Assembly (NCBI GenBank): GCA_965261055.1
Contig: OZ253440.1
Coordinates: forward strand, 806,001 to 870,000
Length of the DNA: 64,000 nucleotides
Direction of reading: 5' to 3'
From: G965261055 sp965261055 [NCBI: Fibrobacteria bacterium]
GTDB taxonomy: Bacteria; Fibrobacterota; Fibrobacteria; UBA11236
This document shows positions 48,409 through 57,300 of this stretch, one piece after another (position 1 is the first letter of the stretch; the number at the start of each line of letters is the position of its first letter). The notes below the pieces were generated by a model. It did not search any database, was not told where the DNA came from, and saw nothing but the letters and a program-made list of their open reading frames with translations. Made by a program: the position numbers and the translations under genes.

Positions 48409-48876
48409 CTATTTAATAACATCAATCCAATAATAATACTCACCTAAGTGAATTTTTGAGAAAGTTTCTGAATCAGTCTTTGTTCCAAAAGGTCCAATAC
48501 GCACACGATAGTATAAATTATCATTTAGATCTGATGTTGGCTTTGAAATTTTTTTAATGAAAGTTGGGATATCTCTATTTTCTAAAACAAATTTTAATTT
48601 CTTTGCAAAAGACAATTTTTTAAACAAACCAACTTGAACAACAAATTGACCATTTGGATCATGATATTTTTGATAATCATCAATAGCATTTTCTCCAAGC
48701 GTTGATGATCCTTCCTGATCTAATTTTTCTACTACTTCAGTTTCAGCAACCTGAGAGCTATCACTAGGAACTTCATCAAAAAGATGCTCTACTTCTTCGC
48801 CATTTTTCTTTGAACAACTCAACAGAAAAAGCATTGCCATAAGTATTATTGATAATAAAATTGTTTCTTGTTTCAT
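48409..48876 (-). CDS. SPOR-domain lipoprotein
   Basis: A 155-residue protein from the ATG at 48876, which has a GGAGG site 7 bases before it; a TTG 12 bases further up is rejected. The signal MKQETILLSIILMAMLFLLSC gives a lipobox (FLLSC, Cys21). An acidic linker follows, then a SPOR domain (about 80-155) with FVVQVGLFKKLSFAKKLKFV and YYRVRIGPFGTKTDSETF. SPOR domains bind denuded septal glycan, so a role in cell division or envelope maintenance is likely. Confidence 0.88.
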   Translation of the reverse strand: MKQETILLSIILMAMLFLLSCSKKNGEEVEHLFDEVPSDSSQVAETEVVEKLDQEGSSTLGENAIDDYQKYHDPNGQFVVQVGLFKKLSFAKKLKFVLENRDIPTFIKKISKPTSDLNDNLYYRVRIGPFGTKTDSETFSKIHLGEYYYWIDVIK

Positions 48877-48967
48877 AGGTACCTCCAACGGAGAAAACGA
48901 TAGAAAAAATCAAACTGAAACTCAAAGATTAATTGACATCTAATCTAAGAATATTATTCTCATGTTC

Positions 48968-50788
48968 CTACTGTTTTTCTTGATGCTTTATTTGAATATT
49001 GGTTAATTCTTTTCTTGTTTCTACAATTTTTTCTTTCAAAGATTTAATGTTTTCATAAGAAAAAACCTTATCTTGAGTGATTTTTTCAGATAAATCTAAA
49101 CCTTTAAATAAATTTACAATATAATTATTTATCTCATTCACTTGTTTAAGGTTTGTGTAATCACAATTCTTGATTAAAGTTACACAATGATCCAAATACA
49201 TTTGTATTTCTTTCGCAAACATATGAGGACGCTCTTCAACATTAACTAGGCACTCTCCTTGACCATAAATATGCATCATCATTTCTAGTAAACTGTATTC
49301 TCGGTCAAACCAAGCAACATTTGGACCTGGACAAATAGATTGTGGAGCTTTATTTTCATCAATTAAGCCTAAGTTAATTAAAGCCCCATTCCCAAGATGA
49401 TCACAAATACAAGTTTTAACGAATGCCTTTTCTTGTAAATCTTGTTTTTGTTCTTGATTTAATGAAGTGTTCTCTATCTCTTCCAATTTTTGTTTTTGGT
49501 ATTCACGAGAAGCTGTACAAATTTCTCTTTCAGTATATTCTAGATTAGAAACTAAAAACTTTTTAGGACAAGGTGACCCTGGTATACCTTTGTCTACTCT
49601 ATTTCTTGTCCACTTTTCAGAACCCGTGTTCTTCATATTATTAAATACAACGCCCAATGGAGAGACATCACTTAAATAAAGATCTTCAGGCTTAGCTTTT
49701 GCTAATTGATTACGAGTTGTTTGATCAATACAAGTTGCTTCAGGAACAAGTAGAAAAGGACTAGCCCAACCTGTTCCATCCATTCCGTAAACTTGATGCA
49801 TGCGATTAGATTCACCAATATGCCCTAATCCACCTTGTACTGTTAAACGAGGCTTCATGTCTTCACCTACATAATCTAAATCATGCTTGTCATAATAAGA
49901 ATGTACAATAGGAATTGTATTTTGAGAAATATTATTACGATTAGATGAAAATTCTTCTAAAAGCTGTGGTAATAAAAAACCATTAGAAGCAAAAGCATGT
50001 CCACCACAGTTTAAACCTGACTCTATACGATATTCATAAATTTCAAGCCCTTTACGAGCTAAAAATTTACCTTGAATAATTGTAGAACGATAGTCGCTTA
50101 CCTTAAGTATGATTTTCTTCTTAATGATTCCCCTAGAATTTCGATAAAAATCTTTAAACTGACTTGCATAACTAAATAGTTTTTGATTAATTCCAGCAGA
50201 AAATACAATACAAGAGTGCAATTTACTCATTGCATAACCTCTAAGAGCAGACTGAGCATCACTAAATTCTTGTGATAAAAGCTCGCCTTTTTTGTTATAA
50301 TTAATCTTATCAAGCTTTACCATAATATTAACATCAATAGAGCCTGGTCTCATTCCTTGAGTCAATTCTTTCTCTAAAGTAAGTTTTTCTTGATGATTTG
50401 TGTTTTGGCAATAACTGAAATATTTTTCTTTTAACGGCGTTCCATTCGGTAGCATCTCAAAATATTTAATCTTTTCACTCCCTTCTTCAAATAGAAAATT
50501 TTTGATGTGATTAAATTTAATTTCAACAACATCATGTACCATATTCAAATAAGCTGTAATCCGTTTTGCTCTTCCATCCTCTACACTACGAGGGATACTT
50601 TCAAAGGGTAAATCAAAATTTTTGCAATAATATTTTCGAATAGGCTCCAGTAGTAAATCATCAACCAAGGAAATAACAGAAGAAATGCCGTATGGTGCAA
50701 CACGAATAGGAGAATCTATAGAATGCCCTGATCCCATTACTGGAATATGAGCTGTATGTACTGGATTTTCAAAATTAGGATAAATCAT
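48968..50788 (-). CDS. Large conserved protein of unknown function, possibly TIM-barrel/nitronate-monooxygenase-like
   Basis: A 606-residue, soluble-looking protein with no signal peptide or membrane segment. It has strongly patterned blocks that look conserved: the opening FENPVHTAHIPVMGSGHSID, PYGISSVISLVDDLLLEPIR, RPGSIDVNIMVKLD, GLNCGGHAFASNGFLLPQLL, then TVQGGLGHIGESNRMHQVYG, GTGWASPFLLVPEAT and GSPCPKKFLVSN. The Gly-rich turns and order loosely recall FMN-dependent TIM barrels. Several Cys (SPCPKK, REICTAS, KTCICDHLGNG, SICPGPN) could bind a metal or cluster. I recall similar full-length proteins in other bacteria, annotated only as hypothetical. It is monocistronic. Confidence 0.6.
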   Translation of the reverse strand: MIYPNFENPVHTAHIPVMGSGHSIDSPIRVAPYGISSVISLVDDLLLEPIRKYYCKNFDLPFESIPRSVEDGRAKRITAYLNMVHDVVEIKFNHIKNFLFEEGSEKIKYFEMLPNGTPLKEKYFSYCQNTNHQEKLTLEKELTQGMRPGSIDVNIMVKLDKINYNKKGELLSQEFSDAQSALRGYAMSKLHSCIVFSAGINQKLFSYASQFKDFYRNSRGIIKKKIILKVSDYRSTIIQGKFLARKGLEIYEYRIESGLNCGGHAFASNGFLLPQLLEEFSSNRNNISQNTIPIVHSYYDKHDLDYVGEDMKPRLTVQGGLGHIGESNRMHQVYGMDGTGWASPFLLVPEATCIDQTTRNQLAKAKPEDLYLSDVSPLGVVFNNMKNTGSEKWTRNRVDKGIPGSPCPKKFLVSNLEYTEREICTASREYQKQKLEEIENTSLNQEQKQDLQEKAFVKTCICDHLGNGALINLGLIDENKAPQSICPGPNVAWFDREYSLLEMMMHIYGQGECLVNVEERPHMFAKEIQMYLDHCVTLIKNCDYTNLKQVNEINNYIVNLFKGLDLSEKITQDKVFSYENIKSLKEKIVETRKELTNIQIKHQEKQ

Positions 50789-51094
50789 GCAGAAAAATTA
50801 CTATTTAGCAACCAAAAATACAACCAGTTCTAGGCTGAACGGTTAAAATATATGGATAAAAGGTATTTGATTTGAACCTAAAAAATAGTCGGTTTAACCA
50901 CAATTCAACTAACTTTTAGTTTTTTTAGATAATTGCATCCAATGAATACTTTCATTTTCAATCCCAATATAATTAAAATTTCTCTGTAACTGTATTTAAA
51001 TTAAAACCCTATTTAATAATTTCGTTAAATATAATGATAATATTTTTATTTTATTTCACCTTGTACGTAACTTATACTTATGTTTTTAAATTTT
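50789..51094. other. Intergenic region, no gene seen
   Basis: AT-rich spacer between the conserved unknown gene and the first restriction-modification remnant. No coding frame, clear promoter or terminator stands out. Confidence 0.5.
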
Positions 51095-52215
51095 TTATTT
51101 AAAATGGATTTTTATAGATTTTACGAGGGCTACAGAAAGTAAAGTTGGTATAGCATTCCCAATTTGTAAATTTTTTGCACTTCTTGAACCATAAAAAATA
51201 TAATGATCTGGAAAACATTGTATTCTTCCTCCTTCTCTTATAGTTAAAGCTCTAGAAGCCTTTGGATCAATACACCTTGATGAAGATGGTGTACCTAAAT
51301 TTCTTGTAATTGTTGTACTTGGCTTATTCCACCAAAGCTTACAGTAAATATTTGCAAAACTACTTTTAGACCTTAGATCTTCTGGTAAATCTTGAGAAGA
51401 GCTTCCATCAGGAAGATTTTTCATAATTCTCACTAATTTCTCATTATTTTTAGAGGTATTATCATCACTAATTTTTTTTGTGGAGTATTTCTTCGCATCA
51501 TCTTTTGAAATTCATTTACTAGTTCACTTAAATACTCAAAAGATGTTTCCCCATTTTTTATAAAAGGTAAATCACTAATTGCATCTGCTAAAGTTACATA
51601 AGGTTTTAAATCTTGATATAAAAAGGTAATATTATTATCATTTGGATTATAATATGTGGCTACAGGATAATTAAATTTCTTATTTAATTTTGTGCCAAAA
51701 ATAATAATTCTTTCACGAATTTGAGGAACTCCATAATCAGCTAAATTTAATATTTCGTATTTAACCCTATAACTTAGAGTCTCAAAAAGAGAAATGATTT
51801 TCTTTAGTAACTCTCCTTTTTGCATAAAAAAGTCCTTTCACATTTTCAAACAAAAATACTTTTGGCTTTATCTCCTTGAGAATCCTATAATATTTTTGAA
51901 ACAATTCTCCTCTTGGATCACTAATTAATCTTTTACATACTGTTGAATATGCTTGGCAGGTCCATAATAATTAAATTGATTTCCCCTCTTTTTATGCCTA
52001 AATCTTGTTTTAAATCATCAATTTTAAAATCTTTAATATCCTTATTGTACATTTTTACTTTTGAATAATTTAAACTATATACCATTGCCATATCTTCTAA
52101 AATTTCATTCGCTACTATAATATCAAAAAAATCATCATAGAAAAATCCATAGCTTAGTCCTCCAACTCCTGCAAATAAGTCAATAATTTTATTTTTTATT
52201 CCTATTAATCAAAAC
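51095..52215 (-). pseudogene. Decayed DNA (cytosine-5)-methyltransferase
   Basis: Pieces of a C5 methyltransferase in correct order over several minus-strand frames. Motif I is KNKIIDLFAGVGGLSYGFF (about 52135-52195). The PCQ region survives out of frame near 51950-51975 (CQAYSTV). Motif VIII-like DYGVPQIRERIIIFGTK is near 51685-51755. A 130-codon open piece spans 51433-51825. The C-terminal 112-codon piece (51095-51433) has the motif IX/X blocks TITRNLGTP and GNAIPTLLSVALVKS. At least three frameshifts. It belongs with the endonuclease relic just upstream. Confidence 0.85.
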
Positions 52216-52267
52216 ATAAATCCTTAAATTTTGGTGGAGTTTTTGTTAATTTCTATACAAAGTAGTT

Positions 52268-52993
52268 TTAATCTATATTAAAAACTGTTTGCCCTTCCAT
52301 CTCTTGTCTAGTAATCCAATAAACATTATTCTCTTCTATGTCTTCAATTTTTACAAAAGCAACTGGTCCGTTAAATAAGTCAAAATACATTGCAAACGAA
52401 AGTATTTGATTTCTTAAATACAATTTTTGAGCTTCTAAAACTTTATGTTATTTAATATCATTAACTCCCCGAAACTCTGATTGCACATCTAATCTAATTT
52501 TTTTGTTGTTTTTAAGATTTATTTCTAAATCTGCTTTAGGTGTCCTTTTGAAAATCTCAATATTTCCTAAATCATCGTCTCCAATTAAATTAATAGCATC
52601 AATCTCTATTTCAAAAATAACTGATAACGCTTTTTAAAAATAATTTGAAACTATAAAACCTCTCATCCAAGAAAAATAAACTTGTTCTGGTCTTCTCCCT
52701 TGATTGTTTAATTTAGAAATTATCTCATTATTTCTTAGTTTCAAGTAAACATCTCTAATATATTTGTTCTTAAATTTTTCTATGTCATTATATTCGAAAG
52801 AACGGTAAATTAGTCTATTTAATTTTTCTATTATAATCCCTAACCTTTCATTAAGTAAAATTATGTAATTAAAATCTATACCAAGTGCAATATCCTTTCC
52901 AGCTAAAAAGGATTTAATTTCTTGTTGATTCTTGAACTCAAGTTTTTTGCGGTATTCTTTGAAATACTCTTTATCTGTATTCATAATTCCCAA
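52268..52993 (-). pseudogene. Nonsense-split restriction endonuclease relic
   Basis: One minus-strand frame from ATG 52993 reads through two in-frame stops: TAA at 52634-52636, after WMRGFIVSNYF, and TAA after RGVNDIK near 52450. It ends FNID at 52268. Between the stops, PKADLEINLKNNKKIRLDVQ has the spacing of a PD-(D/E)xK nuclease core (Asp...Glu-x-x, then Asp-x-Gln). The partner methyltransferase relic lies directly downstream. Target specificity is unknown. Ochre recoding is not credible because neighbouring genes use TAA as a normal stop. Confidence 0.7.
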
Positions 52994-53378
52994 AATATGC
53001 TAGTGTTATTCAAAAAAATACTCTTAATTTTCCAATATATAATAAATACAGTAATTCAAAAATATATTTATGCGTTTGTTAATTATTTAGGCATTAAGAA
53101 TTAAACTAGCGGTACCTTTTTTGGATGAAATCCGAACTTTTTTTTGAAGATAACCCAGAGTAACAACTATAGGAATAAAGGCGAATGCCTTTACTCTCAA
53201 AAGAGCAAAAATTCCTTCCCTAACCTCCTTCCTTTTTACCCTTTTGAATAAGGAGTGTTTGCAAAGCAAACACATAAAAAGAAAAGAGGAAATAATAAAA
53301 AATATAGTTGTAATTCATTATATTTATTCTATCATATATTGGAAGATTTTAAAAACATATTTTCTAAATTGAGACATT
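52994..53378. other. Intergenic region between the two restriction-modification loci
   Basis: No gene is visible. It contains the palindrome at 53255-53273. The only long frames lack protein-like composition. Presumed module boundary. Confidence 0.5.
53255..53273. repeat. Perfect palindrome left of the second restriction-modification module
   Basis: GTGTTTGC-AAA-GCAAACAC: an 8-base perfect stem with a 3-base loop. It is the same design as the two palindromes at 55296-55349 on the other side of the module. Confidence 0.8.
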
Positions 53379-54359
53379 ATGAAAAATAAAGATTTAAAAT
53401 TTATTGATTTTTGTGCTGGAATTGGTGGCGGACGAATTGCTTTAGAAAATTTAGGAATGAAATGTATTGGATTTTCTGAAATTGATAAAAATGCTGAAAA
53501 AACATATAAAGCTTTTTTTGGTCAAGATGAAGCTAATTATGGAGATTTAATAAAAATAAATTCTAATAATTTACCATATTTTGATTTAATGATTGCTGGT
53601 TTCCCATGTCAAACTTTTTCTATTATTGGAAAACGACAAGGAATGAAAGATGATCGAGGACAAATTATTTATAGCCTAATAGATATAATGAAAACAAAAA
53701 ATCTAAAATATTTTATTTTAGAGAATGTTAAAGGATTATTAAATCATAATGATGGTTCGTCAATGAAAGTTATTTTGGATGCATTAGACAAAACAGGGTA
53801 TAAAGTATTTTGGAAATTAACAAGTAGCTTATATCACGGTGTTCCACAAATGAGAGAAAGGATTTATTTTGTTGGAATTAGAAAAGATTTAGTAAAAGAT
53901 GAAAGTACATTTAAATTTCCAAAAGAAATTAAAAAACCAGAATTAAATAAATATTTGCTAAATACTGATGAGCTTGAGCTTGATGACAAAAAAAGAACTT
54001 ATGAAACTTTTTTAAGCTATTTAGAAAATAAGTACAATAAAGATAAATTTTCAATTAAAAATTTACTAAAAGAAGATTTTTTGGTAATAGACACAAGGCA
54101 ATCTGATTTGCGTTTATATCGTGGCAAAGTGCCAACTTTACGGAAAGGAAGGAATGGAATTTTATATGTTAGGAATGGTAAATTTAGAAAATTATCTGGC
54201 AGCGAGTCTTTATTATTACAGGGGTTTCCCAAAAAATTAATAAATAAAGTTAAAGGCAGAACAGCCGATGTGTCTTTATTGGGTCAAGCTGGAAATGCAA
54301 TGACGGTAAATGTAGCGAGAGATTTTGGCAAAAGCCTTTTAAATTATATAAACAAATAA
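53379..54359 (+). CDS. DNA (cytosine-5)-methyltransferase, intact
   Basis: A 326-residue type II C5 methyltransferase with all key motifs. Motif I is FIDFCAGIGGGRIALENLG; motif IV is GFPCQTFS with the catalytic Cys; motif VI is ENVKGLL; motif VIII is QMRERIYFVGIRK. A variable target-recognition region spans about 190-255, and motifs IX-X include KVPTLRKGRNG and GQAGNAMTVNVA. The AT-rich, Lys/Asn-heavy codon usage with G-rich plus strand differs from nearby housekeeping genes, suggesting horizontal acquisition. Its restriction partner, 4 bases downstream, is broken, so it now acts as an orphan methylase if expressed. Confidence 0.95.
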   Translation: MKNKDLKFIDFCAGIGGGRIALENLGMKCIGFSEIDKNAEKTYKAFFGQDEANYGDLIKINSNNLPYFDLMIAGFPCQTFSIIGKRQGMKDDRGQIIYSLIDIMKTKNLKYFILENVKGLLNHNDGSSMKVILDALDKTGYKVFWKLTSSLYHGVPQMRERIYFVGIRKDLVKDESTFKFPKEIKKPELNKYLLNTDELELDDKKRTYETFLSYLENKYNKDKFSIKNLLKEDFLVIDTRQSDLRLYRGKVPTLRKGRNGILYVRNGKFRKLSGSESLLLQGFPKKLINKVKGRTADVSLLGQAGNAMTVNVARDFGKSLLNYINK

Positions 54360-54363
54360 TTTT

Positions 54364-55129
54364 ATGGAAAATAGAGATTTAGTAAAATTAGGATCAAAAA
54401 CAGCTAAAAGCGGATTTAGAAATGAACAAGATGTTATTAACAGATTTAATGATTGGAAAAATGATGAAATTGCTAAAAATTGGCTGAGTGCTATGAAGTA
54501 TGATGTTTCTATGATTGAATATGTCAAAGCATCAAAAGTACGAGGACAATATAAGGCAGACATTCAAGTTAAAATAAGAATTGTAATCAAATTGAAATCC
54601 CAAGAAGATTTGCAAAATTTACAAGTAAAGCTTGTAAGTAATTCACAAGGATTTAATCAAGTTGATAAAAGGTGGATTAATAAATATGTAGAACTGTGGA
54701 ATATTCCAAATGATATAACAAAAATTTTAAAACTTTTCACCGGAGAAACAAAACCAATACAAAAAAATTTAAAAGATTCTAGGCGAATGTTATTAACTGA
54801 ATTGAGTAAAAGCAAGCAAGAAAAAGGTTTTAGGGTTTTTTGAGAAAAATAAAATTTTAATTGTTTCTGATTTACTAAAAGGTAGAGGTGAGTTTTCTGC
54901 TGATTGGGTTTTGGTGATATTGAAAGTAAATGGAAAAACTGATTGGGTTTTAAAATCAATAAATGAAGTAATGAATATTTTTGGTGGTGACGAAATTAGA
55001 ATAACAAATCAAGGAAGCTTAAAAATTGGGAAAATAGGAATGTAAAGGAAGGGTGGAGATAATGGACGAGATACGGCAAAAATGCTTCAATTTAAAATAA
55101 ACCCTGTTGAGCTTTTTGATAATAAATAG
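54364..55129 (+). pseudogene. Type II restriction endonuclease broken by frameshift and nonsense mutation
   Basis: The first 159 codons (54364-54843) read MENRDLVKLGSKTAKSGFRN and so on. A frame slip in a run of six T (54836-54841) ends that frame. The next frame continues FFEKNKILIVSDLLKGRGEF, SADWVLVILKVNGKTDWVLK and ITNQGSLKIGKIGM to TAA at 55043-55045. It then reads on as RKGGDNGRDTAKMLQFKINP to the real end at 55129. The TAA most simply arose from CAA (Gln). The RKGGDNGRDTAKMLQFK ending and the paired methyltransferase mark it as a type II nuclease; the specific family is not certain. Two independent lesions. Confidence 0.82.
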
Positions 55130-55295
55130 AATATGAATAATCCTTTTGATTTAAAAAATAATAATAATCGTTGCAAACTTTATAAAAGACAGTAAACAGG
55201 CTAAAATTATCGCTTCCAAAGAAAACCCAGAACAAAGTTTGGATTTTCTAAAAAAGATTGGTTCAAGCTTCCATCTGCAAAAGGATTTCTTTTAA

Positions 55296-55349
55296 GCCAC
55301 GCTTTGCGTGGCAAATTGTGGAAAAATTAGGCTTTGCGATGCAAAGCCT
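55296..55349. repeat. Two perfect palindromes right of the second restriction-modification module
   Basis: GCCACGC-TTT-GCGTGGC (55296-55312) and AGGCTTTGC-GAT-GCAAAGCCT (55329-55349): 7- and 9-base perfect stems with 3-base loops, 16 bases apart and just before the tRNA gene. The second is followed by TTTAATT and could also terminate transcription. Confidence 0.8.
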
Positions 55350-55361
55350 TTAATTGTAAAA

Positions 55362-55448
55362 TGGCGGAGAGGGTGGGATTTGAACCCACGCATCGAAAAA
55401 CGATGACGGTTTAGCAAACCGCTCCTTTAACCACTCAGGCACCTCTCC
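55362..55448 (-). tRNA. tRNA-Ser (anticodon GCU)
   Basis: On the minus strand the 5' acceptor GGAGAGG pairs with CCTCTCC before the discriminator G and an encoded CCA (55362-55364). The D-arm is TGCCTGAGTGGTTAAAGG. The anticodon stem-loop CGGTTTGCTAAACCG presents GCT, which reads AGC/AGU. The variable arm (TCATCGTTTTTCGATG) is long, as in class II tRNAs, and GGTTCAAATCC is the T-loop. All features agree with Ser. It borders the palindromes at the end of the restriction-modification island. Confidence 0.96.
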
Positions 55449-55642
55449 ACAGTTTAGCGACCTAAATAGTAACTTTAATTGACAAAGACTTCAAGCATTC
55501 TATATTTTCTAAAATGAAAAAATTAATGGTTCTAAACAAACAAAAAATGGACTTCAATCATATTCCTTTTTCTTTTAAACAATTTATATAACAATACATT
55601 TGAATAATTACACACTAGAAATTTATATTAATTGACTCTACA

Positions 55643-56506
55643 ATGAATAAAACTACATTCCCTCAAAATTCTTTTAAAAAACTCCTTGAAATTGGATTAT
55701 TAGAAGACTTAGGTTCAACAGGTGATATTACTTCTCTAGCTTGTCTTTCACCTTCTAAACAAAGCTTAGCTCAAATTATAGCTAAACAAGATGGTCTTAT
55801 TTGTGGACTACCTGTCATTGAATCTGTTTTACAAGAAATGGAAATTGAATATAGAGTAAAATTATATGTAAAAGAAGGAGACTTTGTCCATTTAAACCAA
55901 ACTATAGCCTCCATAGAATCTAGCACACATAACTTACTTGTTTGTGAACGTACAATTTTAAATTTTATGCAAAATTTAAGTGGCATTTCTACAGCAACAT
56001 ATCGTATTATTCAAGCATTACAAAACTCTTCAATTAAAGTTTTAGATACACGTAAAATTTTATCAGGTTATCGTAAACTACATAAGTATGCTGTACTTGT
56101 AGGAGGAGGTTGTAATCACCGTTCTGGATTATACGATCAGATTTTAATTAAAGAGAACCATTTGTCTGCTTTAGATAACGACATTAATTTAGCCATTCAA
56201 AAAAGCCTTGATTATGTTCAAGGAAAACTTAAAATAGAAGTAGAAGTTCAAAATCAAAGTCAATTAGAAAACATTTCTAACAAGAATATAGATCAAATTA
56301 TGTTAGATAATATGAATGTAAAACAAATGCAGACGGCCATTCACTGGATACGAAAAAATTTGCCTCGTACAAAAATTGAAGCAAGTGGTAACCTATCTTT
56401 AAAATCTATCCCTAAAATCAATCATTTAGATTTAGACTTTATTTCTATCGGAAGCATTACACATAGCACAACCGCTTTTGATCTTTCTATGATCATTAAC
56501 AAATGA
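55643..56506 (+). CDS. nadC: Nicotinate-nucleotide pyrophosphorylase (quinolinate phosphoribosyltransferase)
   Basis: NAD de novo step that converts quinolinate and PRPP to nicotinate mononucleotide. The 287 residues include LLEDLGSTGDITSLACL, the fold hallmark RTILNFMQNLSGISTATY, and KYAVLVGGGCNHRSGLYDQI then LIKENHL. The DTRKTTPGLR block common in the family reads DTRKILSGYRKL here. The conserved C-terminal IEASGNLSL is present. Its stop overlaps the coaX start by 4 bases (ATGA). Confidence 0.95.
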   Translation: MNKTTFPQNSFKKLLEIGLLEDLGSTGDITSLACLSPSKQSLAQIIAKQDGLICGLPVIESVLQEMEIEYRVKLYVKEGDFVHLNQTIASIESSTHNLLVCERTILNFMQNLSGISTATYRIIQALQNSSIKVLDTRKILSGYRKLHKYAVLVGGGCNHRSGLYDQILIKENHLSALDNDINLAIQKSLDYVQGKLKIEVEVQNQSQLENISNKNIDQIMLDNMNVKQMQTAIHWIRKNLPRTKIEASGNLSLKSIPKINHLDLDFISIGSITHSTTAFDLSMIINK

Positions 56507-57276
56507 ACAACCAAGCTCTTTTAATTGACATTGGAAACACATCTATCCACTTTGGATTATCAAAAGATAATAAAATTATTCAAGAATGGAAAATAGACAC
56601 TCAAAAAGATTTATGCAAATCACAACTTTTATCCTTACCCATTTTAAAAGAATTACAAACACATTCATTTCAAACCATCGGTTTTGCTTCTGTTGTCCCA
56701 GAAATAACAGTTGTATGGGGAAAAATTTTAAAAATCACTTTCTCTATTCCCATATACATTGTTAATTTTCAAACTTGTTCTCCTTTTTTTGATTTAAAAT
56801 ACGACAATCCAAAAGAAATTGGTGCCGATAGACTGTGTAACATTTTATCTTGTCAAAGACTAAATTTAAAAGAAGTGATTATCATTGATTTTGGAACAGC
56901 AACCACTTTTGATATTTACTATGATAAAACCTACTGGGGAGGAATCATCTGTCTAGGAATTACCTCTTCCTTAAATACGCTTTATAAAAAAGCCTCCATG
57001 CTTAAAAAAGTCGACCTTCGTTGGAACCCAAAAGTCACAGGTCAAAATACAGCTGATGCTATTAGCAATGGAATCTTATATGGCTCTATTGGTCAAATTG
57101 AGTATCTATTAAAAAAAATTAAGCTAGAACATGCACTAAAAAAACCTGAAATCATTTTAACAGGAGGACTTTCGTCTATTATTCAAAAGCAGCTTTCCGA
57201 AGGTCAAGTGCACCCTCATTTTACTTTACTCGGTATTAATTATTTAATAAAAAAAATACAACAAAAGACTTTTTAA
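56503..57276 (+). CDS. coaX: Type III pantothenate kinase
   Basis: First committed step of coenzyme A synthesis, by the CoaX-type ASKHA-fold kinase. The 257 residues show the phosphate-1 loop LLIDIGNTSIHFGL, the PKEIGADRLCNIL region, the phosphate-2 loop IIIDFGTATTFDIYY, and GGIICLGI followed by LTGGLSS (adenosine-binding region). Translationally coupled to nadC. Confidence 0.94.
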   Translation: MNNQALLIDIGNTSIHFGLSKDNKIIQEWKIDTQKDLCKSQLLSLPILKELQTHSFQTIGFASVVPEITVVWGKILKITFSIPIYIVNFQTCSPFFDLKYDNPKEIGADRLCNILSCQRLNLKEVIIIDFGTATTFDIYYDKTYWGGIICLGITSSLNTLYKKASMLKKVDLRWNPKVTGQNTADAISNGILYGSIGQIEYLLKKIKLEHALKKPEIILTGGLSSIIQKQLSEGQVHPHFTLLGINYLIKKIQQKTF

Positions 57277-57300
57277 ACAGATTATTCTATCTTTTGGAAC

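Noticed and set aside
52634-52636. Stop-codon recoding in the nuclease relic
   Set aside because: A second in-frame TAA and the dead neighbouring methyltransferase favour decay; TAA ends intact genes throughout the window.
55133-55290. Small frame after the broken nuclease (starting MNNPFDLKNN)
   Set aside because: Too short, broken by stops and without recognisable content; most likely the tail of decayed island DNA.
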